Translations under genes and position numbers: made by a program
In this document: in pieces, positions 9,552 to 17,537 of the stretch
How positions within the stretch are numbered: the first letter of the stretch is position 1
Layout: every line of letters begins with the position of its first letter
Source of the DNA: an uncultured bacterium
Lineage (GTDB): Bacteria; Cyanobacteriota; Vampirovibrionia; Gastranaerophilales; Gastranaerophilaceae
Assembly: GCA_949288725.1 (NCBI GenBank)
Contig: CASELF010000102.1
Coordinates: forward strand, 36,072-100,071
DNA length: 64,000 nucleotides
Direction of reading: 5' to 3'
Notes under the pieces: generated by a model
Databases searched by the model: none
What the model was told of the DNA's origin: nothing
Seen by the model: the letters and a program-made list of their open reading frames with translations, nothing else

Positions 9552-10238
9552 ATGAAAAAATTTATAATATTTATGTGCATTTTATTAGCCTCAAACGCTG
9601 CTTTTGCAACAGATTCACTAGAAGAACAAAATGCAATACAAACAAGAATTGATAAAATCGGAACCGACTTACTAAACTACAACAAAATTCCGAAACGAGT
9701 TGTATTTACCTACAGTCCTAAGACAAAGAAAGCCCTACTATCAACAGATAAAACACTTACCAAACGACAAGTTATAGTATATGACGGGTTATATCAACAT
9801 ATTCAAACCGATGACTAACTTGCCGCAATGTTAGCAAGAGAAATATCAACTGCCGTAAAATCTTATAGCGGAATATGGGGAGGAACATTAGATTCTTTGG
9901 AAGTTGCGTTAGGGTCTAAAAAATTTGAAACTGTGGCTGACAAAAGAGCCGTTGACTATATGGTTAATGCAGGATTTTCACCATTGGCTCTTATAATTTT
10001 CATAAATAAAACCTGCCCGCAGAAAAAAATGGATAGATTTTCAAGACACAATTTAACCTCCAAACGTCTTGCCAGAATTTATGAATACATCACATATAAA
10101 TATCCGCAATACCTAAATGATGAAAAATATATTAATAATGAATATTACCAAAATTTTCTGCTAAATTCCGTTAATAACAGAAAATTACTTGAAGAAAAAA
10201 TCCAAACAAAATCAACAGAGGAAGTTCATTATGAATAA
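9552..10238 (+). pseudogene. Broken M48-like peptidase homologue with one in-frame TAA
   Basis: A signal peptide (MKKFIIFMCILLASNAAFA) and 88 codons end in TAA at 9816-9818. The same frame then continues for a further 140 codons to 10238 with clear homology to the intact M48-type protein at 49083-49955. Before the stop, YDGLYQHIQTDD aligns with LGLLKYVETED. After it, AVDYMVNAGFSPLALIIFINK-like sequence aligns with SIDYMVNAGYNPLASISLLNK. The TAA sits exactly where the intact protein has Glu (ED-E-LA). The metal site is also lost: HEMGH corresponds to REIST here. It is therefore a decayed or already catalytically dead paralogue rather than a sequencing frameshift. Readthrough is possible but would not restore a protease. 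Confidence 0.8.
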
Positions 10239-10761
10239 ACTTGCGATTTTTATATTATTATTCGGGCTACTAATAACACCAGCATATAGTACCGAAGAAA
10301 ATACTCAAGATATAAAACCTTTACCTTATAACTATTTAAGCACAATATCCGTTCCGATAAAATTAGAAATCGTTGAAGAATTTACGACAAAAGAACCGCT
10401 TAATGAAGGTGATATACTTAAATTTAGAGTACTTAAAGATGCCTTTTATAATGGACAAAGTGTAGTAAAAAAAGGCGACATAATAAATGGACGTATAGAA
10501 ACAATAATTACAGCAGGTATGAACGGATTTCCCGCTGAAATAATTGTTGATGATTTCGAAATCCCCGGCATAAAATCATCTCAAATGCAAAGCACTTATA
10601 TCAAAAAAGGTCAGAACAGATGTTTCTGGGTTTATCCGCTAAAATGGGCACTTACGCCAATTCCTTTTGTCGGCTCTCTTACAAACTTTATTAAAGGCGG
10701 ACATGCAAGAATAAAGACAAAAGACGTTATTACAATTTATTACTATCCGGAATGGTTATAA
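10231..10761 (+). CDS. Secreted beta-rich protein of unknown function
   Basis: 176 residues starting at the ATG at 10231, chosen because GAGGAAG precedes it by about 7 bases and because the next residues form a signal peptide (LAIFILLFGLLITPAYS). The start overlaps the end of the preceding broken gene, so the two were once coupled. The mature part has a pattern of short beta segments around EGDILKFRVLKDAFYNGQSV and VKKGDIINGRIETI. This G-x-hydrophobic layout is seen in many envelope proteins that control surface properties. A short hydrophobic stretch, WALTPIPFVGSL, lies near residue 135. No enzyme motif is seen. Confidence 0.75.
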   Translation: MNKLAIFILLFGLLITPAYSTEENTQDIKPLPYNYLSTISVPIKLEIVEEFTTKEPLNEGDILKFRVLKDAFYNGQSVVKKGDIINGRIETIITAGMNGFPAEIIVDDFEIPGIKSSQMQSTYIKKGQNRCFWVYPLKWALTPIPFVGSLTNFIKGGHARIKTKDVITIYYYPEWL

Positions 10762-10762
10762 A

Positions 10763-11326
10763 TTAATCTGTTATTTTTCGAATAACCTTGCAAGGACTAC
10801 CAACGGCAAGAGAATTATCAGGAATATCTTTTGTAACAACACTTCCTGCACCTATTGTACAATTATTCCCTATTTTAACTCCTGATAAAACAACAACATT
10901 ACCTCCAAACCATACATTATCTCCAACAATTATAGGTTTGGCATCTTCTAAACCCTTGTTGCGCATAGCAGGATCCAACGGATGATTTGCGGTATAAAAC
11001 CCACAATTTGGACCGATAAATACATTATCCCCAAACTTAACCTTTCCAGGATCTAAAATAACTAAATTGTGATTAGAATAAAAATTCTCACCAATCTCAA
11101 TATTATACCCATAATCACAATAAAATGAAGGCTCTATCAAAAAATTTTCGCCGGTTTTGCCTAAAAGTGTTTTTAATAAACTCTTTCTTCCCTCAAAATC
11201 ATCATAAACAAAATTGTTGTATTCTTGGCAAATCCTTTTTGCTTTATTCCGCTCTAACTTCAAAGATTCATCATAATTTGCATCATATAGCAAACCTTGT
11301 AACATTTTATCTTTTTCACTCAACAT
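10763..11326 (-). CDS. Maltose/galactoside O-acetyltransferase family (left-handed beta helix)
   Basis: A 187-residue acetyl-CoA-dependent transferase of the Maa/LacA/NodL type. An N-terminal helical cap (MLSEKDKMLQGLLYDANYDE) is the Mac domain. It is followed by hexapeptide repeats (IGENFYSNHNLVILDPGKVKFG, then VKIGNNCTIGAGSVVTKDIPDNS) and the active-site segment TANHPLDPAMR with the catalytic His. The C-terminus GSPCKVIRKI is typical. The substrate (sugar or other hydroxyl compound) cannot be told from sequence. It ends 2 bases from the convergent 10231 gene. A second member of the family lies at 53255-53824. Confidence 0.93.
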   Translation of the reverse strand: MLSEKDKMLQGLLYDANYDESLKLERNKAKRICQEYNNFVYDDFEGRKSLLKTLLGKTGENFLIEPSFYCDYGYNIEIGENFYSNHNLVILDPGKVKFGDNVFIGPNCGFYTANHPLDPAMRNKGLEDAKPIIVGDNVWFGGNVVVLSGVKIGNNCTIGAGSVVTKDIPDNSLAVGSPCKVIRKITD

Positions 11327-11387
11327 AATATCTTCCCCAATCTCTAGTGTACTTTATCAAGTCTAACATAAAAATAATAACTAACAA

Positions 11388-11423
11388 AAAAGCGGCACTC
11401 TTTGTTAAGAGTGCCGCTTTTTA
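11388..11423 (-). terminator. Rho-independent terminator of the rpmG-rplA operon
   Basis: AGCGGCACTC (11391-11400) pairs with GAGTGCCGCT (11409-11418) around an 8-base loop, flanked by A and T runs on both sides. It lies 12 bases after the rplA stop. The T run is good on the minus strand too, so it can stop transcription from either side. Confidence 0.9.
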
Positions 11424-11435
11424 AACGATTTAAAA

Positions 11436-12158
11436 TTAAACCAATTCTTTAACTTCAGCAGCGAATGTTTTTGGATCTAGTTTAATTCCAGGTCCCATTG
11501 TTGTTGATAAGTAAACTGATTTAACGAATGTACCTTTTGAAGATGCAGGTTTTGCTTTCAAAATAGCATCTGCTAATGTAGCATAGTTTTTAACCAAATC
11601 TTCTTCGCTAAATTGGATTTTACCTATAGGGCAGTGAATCATACCTTGCTTGTCAGCTCTGTATTCAACTTTACCTGCTTTAGCATCTTTTACTGCCTTA
11701 GCAATATCCATAGTAACAGTTCCTGTTTTAGGGTTTGGCATTAAACCTTTTGGACCTAAAACACGACCTAACTTACCTAACATACCCATACAATCAGGTG
11801 TTGCAATCAATGTGTCAAAATCAAACCAGCCACCAGAAATTTTATCGATAATTTCTTCAGCACCAGCATATTCTGCACCAGCTTCAGTTGCTTCAGTTGC
11901 TTTTGCACCTTTTGCAATTACACAAACCTTAACTTCTTTACCTAAACCTGCAGGCAATACTACTGTTGATCTGATTTGTTGATCTGCTTGACGAACATCA
12001 ATACCTAAACGCATATGGCATTCTACTGTTTCGTTAAATTTTGAAACTTCTTTTGAAATTTCTTGTAATTTTTTTATTGCATCAACTGCTGTAGATGGTT
12101 GTACAAAACCTTCCAGCATTTCTTGCACTTTTTTTTGTTTTTTAGTTATTTTTGACAT
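11436..12158 (-). CDS. rplA: 50S ribosomal protein L1
   Basis: 240 residues, normal length for L1, which builds the mobile stalk of the large subunit at the tRNA exit site and in many bacteria represses its own operon. Diagnostic segments include [40 protein letters not shown], and [12 protein letters not shown]; the C-terminus contains [15 protein letters not shown]. It is the last gene before the terminator: rplJ and rplL, which often follow, are not here. AAGGGAAAT precedes the start. Confidence 0.98.
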   Translation of the reverse strand: MSKITKKQKKVQEMLEGFVQPSTAVDAIKKLQEISKEVSKFNETVECHMRLGIDVRQADQQIRSTVVLPAGLGKEVKVCVIAKGAKATEATEAGAEYAGAEEIIDKISGGWFDFDTLIATPDCMGMLGKLGRVLGPKGLMPNPKTGTVTMDIAKAVKDAKAGKVEYRADKQGMIHCPIGKIQFSEEDLVKNYATLADAILKAKPASSKGTFVKSVYLSTTMGPGIKLDPKTFAAEVKELV

Positions 12159-12186
12159 TTTTTAATTTCCCTTTCATGGTGTTTGC

Positions 12187-12198
12187 GGACCGAAGTCC
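12187..12198 (-). other. UUCG-tetraloop hairpin in the rplK-rplA spacer
   Basis: The minus-strand RNA reads GGAC-UUCG-GUCC, a very stable C(UUCG)G tetraloop hairpin. It lies about 30 bases before the rplA start in the 128-base spacer, which is longer than the other spacers of this operon. It could be an RNA-stability or processing element or part of an L1 autoregulatory site; the sequence does not decide. Confidence 0.4.
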
Positions 12199-12286
12199 TT
12201 CCATATTTTACCGCCGTATTTTTTATTTTGACGGTGACTTGTGTTTTGCTGTCTCATACATACGTGTATTTCGACTTCAATTCAAT

Positions 12287-12715
12287 TTACGCATCTTTTA
12301 CGGTTACGCCCATTGCTCTGCATGAACCTGCTATCATCTTAACGGCTGCTTCCATTGTTGTTGCATTTAAGTCATCCATTTTGATTTTAGCAATTTCTTC
12401 TAATTGAGCTCTTGTGATTTCAGCTACCTTGTCTTTGTTTGGTACTGATGAACCTTTTGATATATTTAATGCCTTTTTAATCAATACAGGTGCCGGAGGT
12501 GATTTGATGATGAATGTGAAACTCTTATCTTCATATACATCAATTACAACCGGAATAATATATCCTGCCTTGTCTTGTGTTTTTGCATTGAATTGTTTGC
12601 AAAAGTCCATTATGTTTACACCATGCTGACCTAATGCCGGACCAACCGGTGGTGATGGATTTGCTTTTGCGGCTTCAATTTGAAGTTTAATTTTTCCTAC
12701 TACTTTTTTTGCCAT
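12287..12715 (-). CDS. rplK: 50S ribosomal protein L11
   Basis: 142 residues, the usual length. L11 forms the GTPase-associated centre with 23S rRNA. Clear family signatures: [20 protein letters not shown] near the N-terminus (with the conserved Pro-rich hinge), [18 protein letters not shown], and [19 protein letters not shown] good ribosome binding site (AAAGGAGAAAA) precedes the ATG. It lies between nusG and rplA in the conserved order. Confidence 0.98.
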   Translation of the reverse strand: MAKKVVGKIKLQIEAAKANPSPPVGPALGQHGVNIMDFCKQFNAKTQDKAGYIIPVVIDVYEDKSFTFIIKSPPAPVLIKKALNISKGSSVPNKDKVAEITRAQLEEIAKIKMDDLNATTMEAAVKMIAGSCRAMGVTVKDA

Positions 12716-12740
12716 TTTTTTCTCCTTTTGTGGTAATAAC

Positions 12741-12767
12741 GGTTTTTATTCCCTTGAATAAAAATCC
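12741..12767 (-). other. Hairpin in the nusG-rplK spacer
   Basis: TTTTTATTC and GAATAAAAA can pair around a short loop in the 84-base spacer, flanked by GG/CC. It ends about 20 bases before the rplK ribosome binding site. The leader of rplK is a known site of L1-mediated repression in other bacteria, but no recognisable L1-binding consensus was identified, so the role is open. Confidence 0.3.
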
Positions 12768-12799
12768 TTCCACATCTTTTGTACTATCTGTTTTACTAA

Positions 12800-13438
12800 T
12801 TATAGTTTGTTTATTTGCTTGTATTCCAACTCAATTGGCGTTTCACGACCAAAGATTGAAACATTTGCTCTAAGTTTTGATTTATCAGGATATACTTCAA
12901 CAATGTCTGCATCAAAGTCCGCAAACGGCCCTGATATAATCCTAACTTTATCACCTGCTTTAACATCCAATTCAACTTTTTCAACTTGAGATGATGATCT
13001 GTGTAAAATCTTTTTAATTTCACTTTCTCTTGCAGGTATCGGTTTCTTCGCTGAACCAACAAATTTTGTTACTCCGGAGGTGTGTCTTACAACATACCAA
13101 CTGTCCTCATCCATTATCATCTCTACAAGGACATAACCAGGGAAGATTTTTTCTTCTTTTTCCTGCTTTTTGCCAGATTTCATCTGTGTAACTGTCTTTT
13201 GAGGAACTTCTATTCTAAATATCTTGTCGCCCATATTCATATATTCGATACGCTTTTCAAGGTTAACTTTTACCTTGTTTTCATACCCTGAATATGTGTG
13301 AACAATATACCATCTTTTCTTGTTCTTTTTGGCATCTTTTTCAGCTTGCTCCGCTGCTGCTTTCTCGGCTGCTTCGGATTTTTCTTCCAAGATATCTTCG
13401 TTTAATTCTTCTTCCATTGATTTTTCTTTTTTAGTCAT
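12800..13438 (-). CDS. nusG: Transcription termination/antitermination factor NusG
   Basis: 212 residues. The NGN domain starts at about residue 42 (RWYIVHTYSGYENKVKVNLE) with the segment IFPGYVLVEMIMDEDSWYVV. The KOW domain is at the C-terminus (AGDKVRIISGPFADFDADIV). An acidic, Glu/Ala-rich N-terminal extension of about 40 residues precedes the NGN domain, longer than in E. coli (181 residues) but seen in several phyla. NusG binds RNA polymerase and couples it to ribosome or Rho. It lies between secE and rplK, its normal place. Confidence 0.97.
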   Translation of the reverse strand: MTKKEKSMEEELNEDILEEKSEAAEKAAAEQAEKDAKKNKKRWYIVHTYSGYENKVKVNLEKRIEYMNMGDKIFRIEVPQKTVTQMKSGKKQEKEEKIFPGYVLVEMIMDEDSWYVVRHTSGVTKFVGSAKKPIPARESEIKKILHRSSSQVEKVELDVKAGDKVRIISGPFADFDADIVEVYPDKSKLRANVSIFGRETPIELEYKQINKL

Positions 13439-13470
13439 AAGCCACCTTTTAATTTTTTATGCTTAAAATC

Positions 13471-13662
13471 CTATTTTATTAGGCTGAATAATCCTTTGAA
13501 TATTAGATCCATCAAATAAATTGCAACAGTGAATACAAATACAATAACTATTACCGAAATAGTTTCACTTATAACAGTACGTCTTTCTGGCCAACTGATT
13601 TTGCCCCATTCGGCTCTTACTCCTTTAAAGTATGTCTTGATTGCATCTACAGTTTCGTTCAT
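13471..13662 (-). CDS. secE: Preprotein translocase subunit SecE
   Basis: 63 residues, a minimal one-helix SecE. An amphipathic segment (IKTYFKGVRAEWGKISWPER) contains the conserved KxxWP element. The membrane helix is VISVIVIVFVFTVAIYLMDL. It clamps SecY in the Sec channel. The gene lies between tRNA-Trp and nusG, the classical position. Confidence 0.96.
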   Translation of the reverse strand: MNETVDAIKTYFKGVRAEWGKISWPERRTVISETISVIVIVFVFTVAIYLMDLIFKGLFSLIK

Positions 13663-13692
13663 TTTGATAATCCTTTATTTTAAGTTTAAAAT

Positions 13693-13765
13693 CGCGCCCT
13701 GAAGGACTCGAACCCTCGACATCCGGTTTTGGAGACCGACGTTCTACCAACTGAACTAAGGACGC
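13693..13765 (-). tRNA. trnW: tRNA-Trp (anticodon CCA)
   Basis: A full cloverleaf can be drawn on the minus strand. The acceptor stem GCGTCCT/AGGGCGC has G-U pairs. The D arm is GTTC..GAAC, the anticodon stem TCGGT/ACCGG with loop CTCCAAA (anticodon CCA), and the T arm GAGGG-TTCGAGT-CCTTC. The discriminator base is G and no CCA is encoded. It lies between rpmG and secE as in many bacteria. Confidence 0.97.
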
Positions 13766-13828
13766 ATATATTGGGAAATCAATAGCAAACTTGTTTAAAG
13801 TTTTTTATCAACCACCCAATTATGAAAT

Positions 13829-13996
13829 CTACTTAGTTTCCTTGTGTGCTGTGTGTTTTTTGCATTTAGGACAATATTTGTTCAATTCCATTCTTTCTTT
13901 GTTGTTTTTCTTGTTTTTTGTTGTTGTGTAGTTTCTTTCTTTGCATTCTTCACATGCTAAAACTACCATTCTGTCATTTTTTCCTTTGATACCCAT
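13829..13996 (-). CDS. rpmG: 50S ribosomal protein L33
   Basis: 55 residues from the ATG at 13996, which has AAAGGAA upstream; the open frame extends further 5' but without support. The protein has two CxxC pairs ([12 protein letters not shown] and [10 protein letters not shown]), a zinc-binding L33 form, and the family core TTKNKKN. It is the first gene of the rpmG-trnW-secE-nusG-rplK-rplA run. Confidence 0.96.
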   Translation of the reverse strand: MGIKGKNDRMVVLACEECKERNYTTTKNKKNNKERMELNKYCPKCKKHTAHKETK

Positions 13997-14292
13997 AATT
14001 TTATTTCCTTTTATATTATTAACTTGTTTCCTATTTAAAATAGAATGTGCAGTACACATTCTATCTATTTTCGGCTTATGCTTTTATTCTATACCAAAAA
14101 AAAATAAATTGCAATCTAATTGTAAACAAATAATACAGGTTTGACTTCTACTTTAAATCTGTCTTTGTAAATTTTTGTAAATATTATCGTAAGGGGATTT
14201 ATGTAAACTTTTGTAACAAGTCTGCAATCATGTGAAATCAGGCCTTTCGACATGTTTTTATATATTTAAGAGTAAAAAATGAGAGAGCAACT

Positions 14293-15807
14293 ATGGGTAT
14301 TGATGCAACACAAAAGCATAAACTCGCTGGCTTGGGTTCTGGAAGTTTCGGAAACCGAAGTATAAGCGTGAATAATAAAACCTCAGGGGTTTCCTCTCAA
14401 GCTGCAAAAAATTTGAGGGGAGCAACTGCTGCATCTTCTCAAAACTCTGTATTCAATGGAATGTTCCGTAAAAGCAGTTCATTTAACAGAGTTTCAGGTC
14501 AAAACACCTTAAAAGGTCGAAATCAAGTAGATCTAAGCAGACGAAGGGCAAATTTAGGTAACAACGGAGTTAGTCGTTCATACGAAACAAGCACTCCGGT
14601 TTATGTTGCTGCTATGCCACAACAACAAGGCATGAGCGGACTTCAAAAAGCAATGATGTATGGTTCGATAGCAATGCAAGCATTCCAATTTGGAAGTCAA
14701 TTATTTGGAGGCTTATCAAACGGCCAAAGAATGGATGCTGCAATGAGTGGTATGGGTAATCCTGGAGCAACTCCACAATTATCATCAACAGCAGGTCAGG
14801 CAAGTATTTCATCAATGAGAAATGCTCAAACTTCAGGTGAACTATCATCTGCAATTTCAGGTGCTGAAAATCAATTAAGTCAAATGCAGCAAACTGCAGC
14901 AAGTGGTAATTATGAAGCAAATGCCACCGAAGCGAAATCAAATATGGATAGTTACAAATCAAATGTAAGCGACACAAAAGATAATGTTAAAGATGCACAA
15001 CAAAGTGTATCAAACGCTAATAACAGCGTAAAAACATCAACTGATTTAAGAGATTCAAGATTAGATGCATTGAAAAATGCAGATGCACAATATGGAGCAG
15101 CAGTTGAGGCAAACACTAAAGCAAAAGATCAAGTAAGCCAAGCGACTCAAAAACTGTCAGACGCAGAAGCAACACTTGCGAATACTCCGCAATACATAAC
15201 TGATGCAAACGGAACTCAAATACCTAACCCTGATTACCAAACTGCACAAACAGCAGTTGAAAATGCAAAACGTGAAAAAGAAACTGCTGAAGCAAACCAA
15301 AAGAAAGCTCAAGAACAAGAAGATAAAGCAGATTCAACAAGAGATAAAGCAAATACAGCAGCAAATGAAGCAAAAGAAAATTTAGACAAAGCACAATCTA
15401 CTTTGGAAACAGAAAGAGATAAGCAAACTAAAGCAAAAGAAAATCTACAAAAAGCACAAACCGATTATAAAAAAGCACAAGAAACTTATGATAATGCGCA
15501 AAAAGCAGTTCAACAATTCCAAGATTACCAACACGATATCAAAGAATTACAAGGTGAAATTGCTGATCAAAAAGAACGTCTTGAAAAAATGAAAGAACAA
15601 GAAGATAAAAGACTTGATAAATTAAGCAAAAAAATCGACAAGTCTGTTGCTAAAAACGAAAAAGCAAATTCTAAAATTGACGCCTCAAACGGAATGAATA
15701 TATTTGAAAGAATGCGTTCTAATGCTATTGAACGTAGAAATGAGAAGAATGATCGTCGTTTAGCAGAAAAAGATGCAATCATTGCAGGACAACAAACTCA
15801 AGAGTAA
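14293..15807 (+). CDS. Large coiled-coil protein of unknown function
   Basis: 504 residues without signal peptide or known domain. The first 140 residues are Gly/Ser/Asn-rich and basic (GLGSGSFGNRSISVNNKTSG), with a short apolar patch (LQKAMMYGSIAMQAFQFGSQ) near 117-136. Residues 180-480 are an almost continuous Ala/Lys/Glu/Gln/Asp-rich coiled coil, followed by a basic tail. GAGAGAGC precedes the ATG. It could be a cytoskeletal, scaffold or surface-anchored filament protein; nothing in the neighbourhood fixes a role. Codon use and AT content match the neighbours. Confidence 0.8.
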   Translation: MGIDATQKHKLAGLGSGSFGNRSISVNNKTSGVSSQAAKNLRGATAASSQNSVFNGMFRKSSSFNRVSGQNTLKGRNQVDLSRRRANLGNNGVSRSYETSTPVYVAAMPQQQGMSGLQKAMMYGSIAMQAFQFGSQLFGGLSNGQRMDAAMSGMGNPGATPQLSSTAGQASISSMRNAQTSGELSSAISGAENQLSQMQQTAASGNYEANATEAKSNMDSYKSNVSDTKDNVKDAQQSVSNANNSVKTSTDLRDSRLDALKNADAQYGAAVEANTKAKDQVSQATQKLSDAEATLANTPQYITDANGTQIPNPDYQTAQTAVENAKREKETAEANQKKAQEQEDKADSTRDKANTAANEAKENLDKAQSTLETERDKQTKAKENLQKAQTDYKKAQETYDNAQKAVQQFQDYQHDIKELQGEIADQKERLEKMKEQEDKRLDKLSKKIDKSVAKNEKANSKIDASNGMNIFERMRSNAIERRNEKNDRRLAEKDAIIAGQQTQE

Positions 15808-15814
15808 TTTAAAG

Positions 15815-16945
15815 TTAGTATGAAACTTTACCTAAAACGACTCTTTTATCAGCACCTGTACAGCATGGCAGATTATTAGGGATTCCATAATATGTGCAAT
15901 ACCCCAATAGAGCAAAGGCCATTACTTCTTTGTAATTATTTGAAATATCATAATCTTCACAAGTCTTCAAGGCTATATGTTTTGGAAGATATGTTCTTAA
16001 CATTTTCATAAGTGTTTTATTATAAGCACCGCCCCCGCATATCACAACTTCATCTATTGATGTATTTGGATAAACAAAACGTTCATAGGCTTGCGATATA
16101 GTTTTAGCAGTCAATGCAGTTGCTGTTGCAACTATATCCTCAGGCTTTTGCGGTGCATATTTTAAGGTATTTTCGATATATTCAGTTGAAAAATATTCTC
16201 TTCCGGTAGTTTTAGGTGGCTCAAGAAAATAATATTCATCTTGAAGTAAACATTCAAGCCAATTATCAGAAATTACACCACTTGAAGCGATTTCACCATC
16301 CTTATCATAGGATTTGCCAAAATATTTTCTTACACAATAATCTATCATTATATTTCCTAAGCCAGTATCAAATCCAAAAGTTTCATAATCTTTAGAAACA
16401 ACAGTGACATTCGAAATACCACCGATGTTTTGAATTGCAAAATTTTTACCTTTATTTTTAAACCACATCTCATCAGCAAAACAAACAAGCGGTGCACCTT
16501 GACCATTATGCGCAATGTCAGCCTCTCTGAAATTTGATATTGTCATACACCCTGTTTCTTTTGCAATAACAGAACTTTCGCCTATTTGAAATGTACTTTT
16601 CATATTTATATTATCTATTTTTTCATCATAAGGATAATGATAAATAGTTTGTCCGTGACTTGATATAAAATCAGGTTTTCCAAATTCAGATATCAAAACA
16701 TTTGCAGCATCAGCAAAACATTTTCCGATAACAAAATTCATCTGACAAATATCTTTTATTGTAGCCTCACCTCTAAATAATTGAAATATTTTCGCTTGAA
16801 CATGTTCCGGATAACTGTAATTTATACCACGGATTAATTTAACGGATTTGTCCGGATAAACTTCACAGTACCCTGCATCAATACTATCGCAGGAAGTCCC
16901 TGACATAAGTGCTATTACTTTTTTAGGCTCTAAATCTTCAATCAT
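15815..16945 (-). CDS. anmK: Anhydro-N-acetylmuramic acid kinase
   Basis: 376 residues from the ATG at 16945; a GTG 27 bases earlier would also be in frame but lies inside the terminator hairpin. AnmK phosphorylates and opens 1,6-anhydroMurNAc released in peptidoglycan turnover. Motifs: ALMSGTSCDSIDAGYCEV at the N-terminus (the MSGTS phosphate loop), SSHGQTIYHYP, ADIAHNGQGAPLV, and NIGGISNVT, followed by GFDTGLGNIMID; VVICGGGAYNKTLM lies near the end. No ribosome binding site is evident upstream of 16945. Confidence 0.94.
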   Translation of the reverse strand: MIEDLEPKKVIALMSGTSCDSIDAGYCEVYPDKSVKLIRGINYSYPEHVQAKIFQLFRGEATIKDICQMNFVIGKCFADAANVLISEFGKPDFISSHGQTIYHYPYDEKIDNINMKSTFQIGESSVIAKETGCMTISNFREADIAHNGQGAPLVCFADEMWFKNKGKNFAIQNIGGISNVTVVSKDYETFGFDTGLGNIMIDYCVRKYFGKSYDKDGEIASSGVISDNWLECLLQDEYYFLEPPKTTGREYFSTEYIENTLKYAPQKPEDIVATATALTAKTISQAYERFVYPNTSIDEVVICGGGAYNKTLMKMLRTYLPKHIALKTCEDYDISNNYKEVMAFALLGYCTYYGIPNNLPCCTGADKRVVLGKVSY

Positions 16946-16957
16946 ATTTTTATAATA

Positions 16958-16989
16958 TAAAAAAGCCCACACTCTTTCAAGTACAGGCT
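16958..16989 (-). terminator. Rho-independent terminator upstream of anmK
   Basis: On the minus strand AGCC (16986-16989) and inner ACT pair with AGT and GGCT (16964-16967), followed at once by TTTTTTATATT. It lies 13 bases before the anmK ATG, so it ends or attenuates an RNA made from the upstream spacer rather than ending a protein gene. Confidence 0.6.
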
Positions 16990-17300
16990 AAAAAGTTTAC
17001 AACTATCCTTACAACTCTCTTCTAAAAGTCTTTGCTTCCCCCAAAAATATACTAGATAAAAAATTAAATTAATTTATACTAAATAAAATATCCCTAACCA
17101 TACAGGCAACGACTGCCCCCAGTAATCTCTTTCCTTTTTTGGACTTCTTCACCATCACCTCTGTTTCTATCGTCCAACCATCTTATGTCATATTTTTGTT
17201 ACTTACTAAGTAACTATTAACCCTTCCTGTGTCTGATAGCCTTTTTTTAATTCGGCTTTCCTTATGTAATCTACTCTAGTCCTTTTGATTGATAATTACA
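16958..17300 (-). ncRNA. Candidate structured RNA or leader upstream of anmK (unidentified)
   Basis: The 565-base gap between anmK and the WYL gene has no credible ORF. Its anmK-proximal part is richer in G+C than most spacers here. On the minus strand it shows several local hairpins. AGCC/GGCT lies around 17235-17260, and the perfect palindrome GTTACTTA-G-TAAGTAAC at 17198-17214. GGAC pairs with GTCC across about 30 bases (17138-17175), and GGCA-GTCGT-TGCC lies around 17103-17116. A U-tract terminator ends the run at 16958. This is the layout of an independent small RNA or a terminator-controlled leader. I compared it by eye with tmRNA, RNase P RNA, SRP RNA, 6S RNA and common riboswitches and found no convincing match. 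The remaining part, 17300-17486, is very AT-rich and shows nothing else. Confidence 0.4.
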
Positions 17301-17486
17301 AGTAAAAAAATTTTATTATTTTTTTACATTTGACCATGCCCCCTGATACTATTAGTAAAAATTCGAGTTAATTATTCTTAATGAAGATAACTTAATGAAA
17401 TCATGTAAAAATTTTATTAAATTTTATTTGACAAATAAGAATTTTTTAATAATAAATTTAGCATGTTTTTTTAATACTGGAAAATC

Positions 17487-17516
17487 TTGAAAATTTGTGC
17501 TAGACTGCATTATAAC
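17487..17516 (+). promoter_or_regulatory. Sigma70-type promoter of the WYL pair
   Basis: TTGAAA at 17487-17492 and TATAAC at 17511-17516 are separated by 18 bases, 22 bases before the ATG at 17538. Confidence 0.5.
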
Positions 17517-17537
17517 TAGAAGTTTTAAAGATTTTTT

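Noticed and set aside
9816..9818. In-frame TAA as a recoded sense codon
   Set aside because: All other genes in the window use TAA as a normal stop, and the active site of this paralogue is lost anyway.
12807..13291. Frames overlapping nusG on both strands
   Set aside because: nusG is unambiguous by motif and operon position; the overlapping frames have no family features.
16946..16972. GTG at 16972 as the anmK start
   Set aside because: It lies inside the terminator hairpin and adds nine residues before the family's usual N-terminus; the ATG at 16945 fits better, although neither has a clear ribosome binding site.
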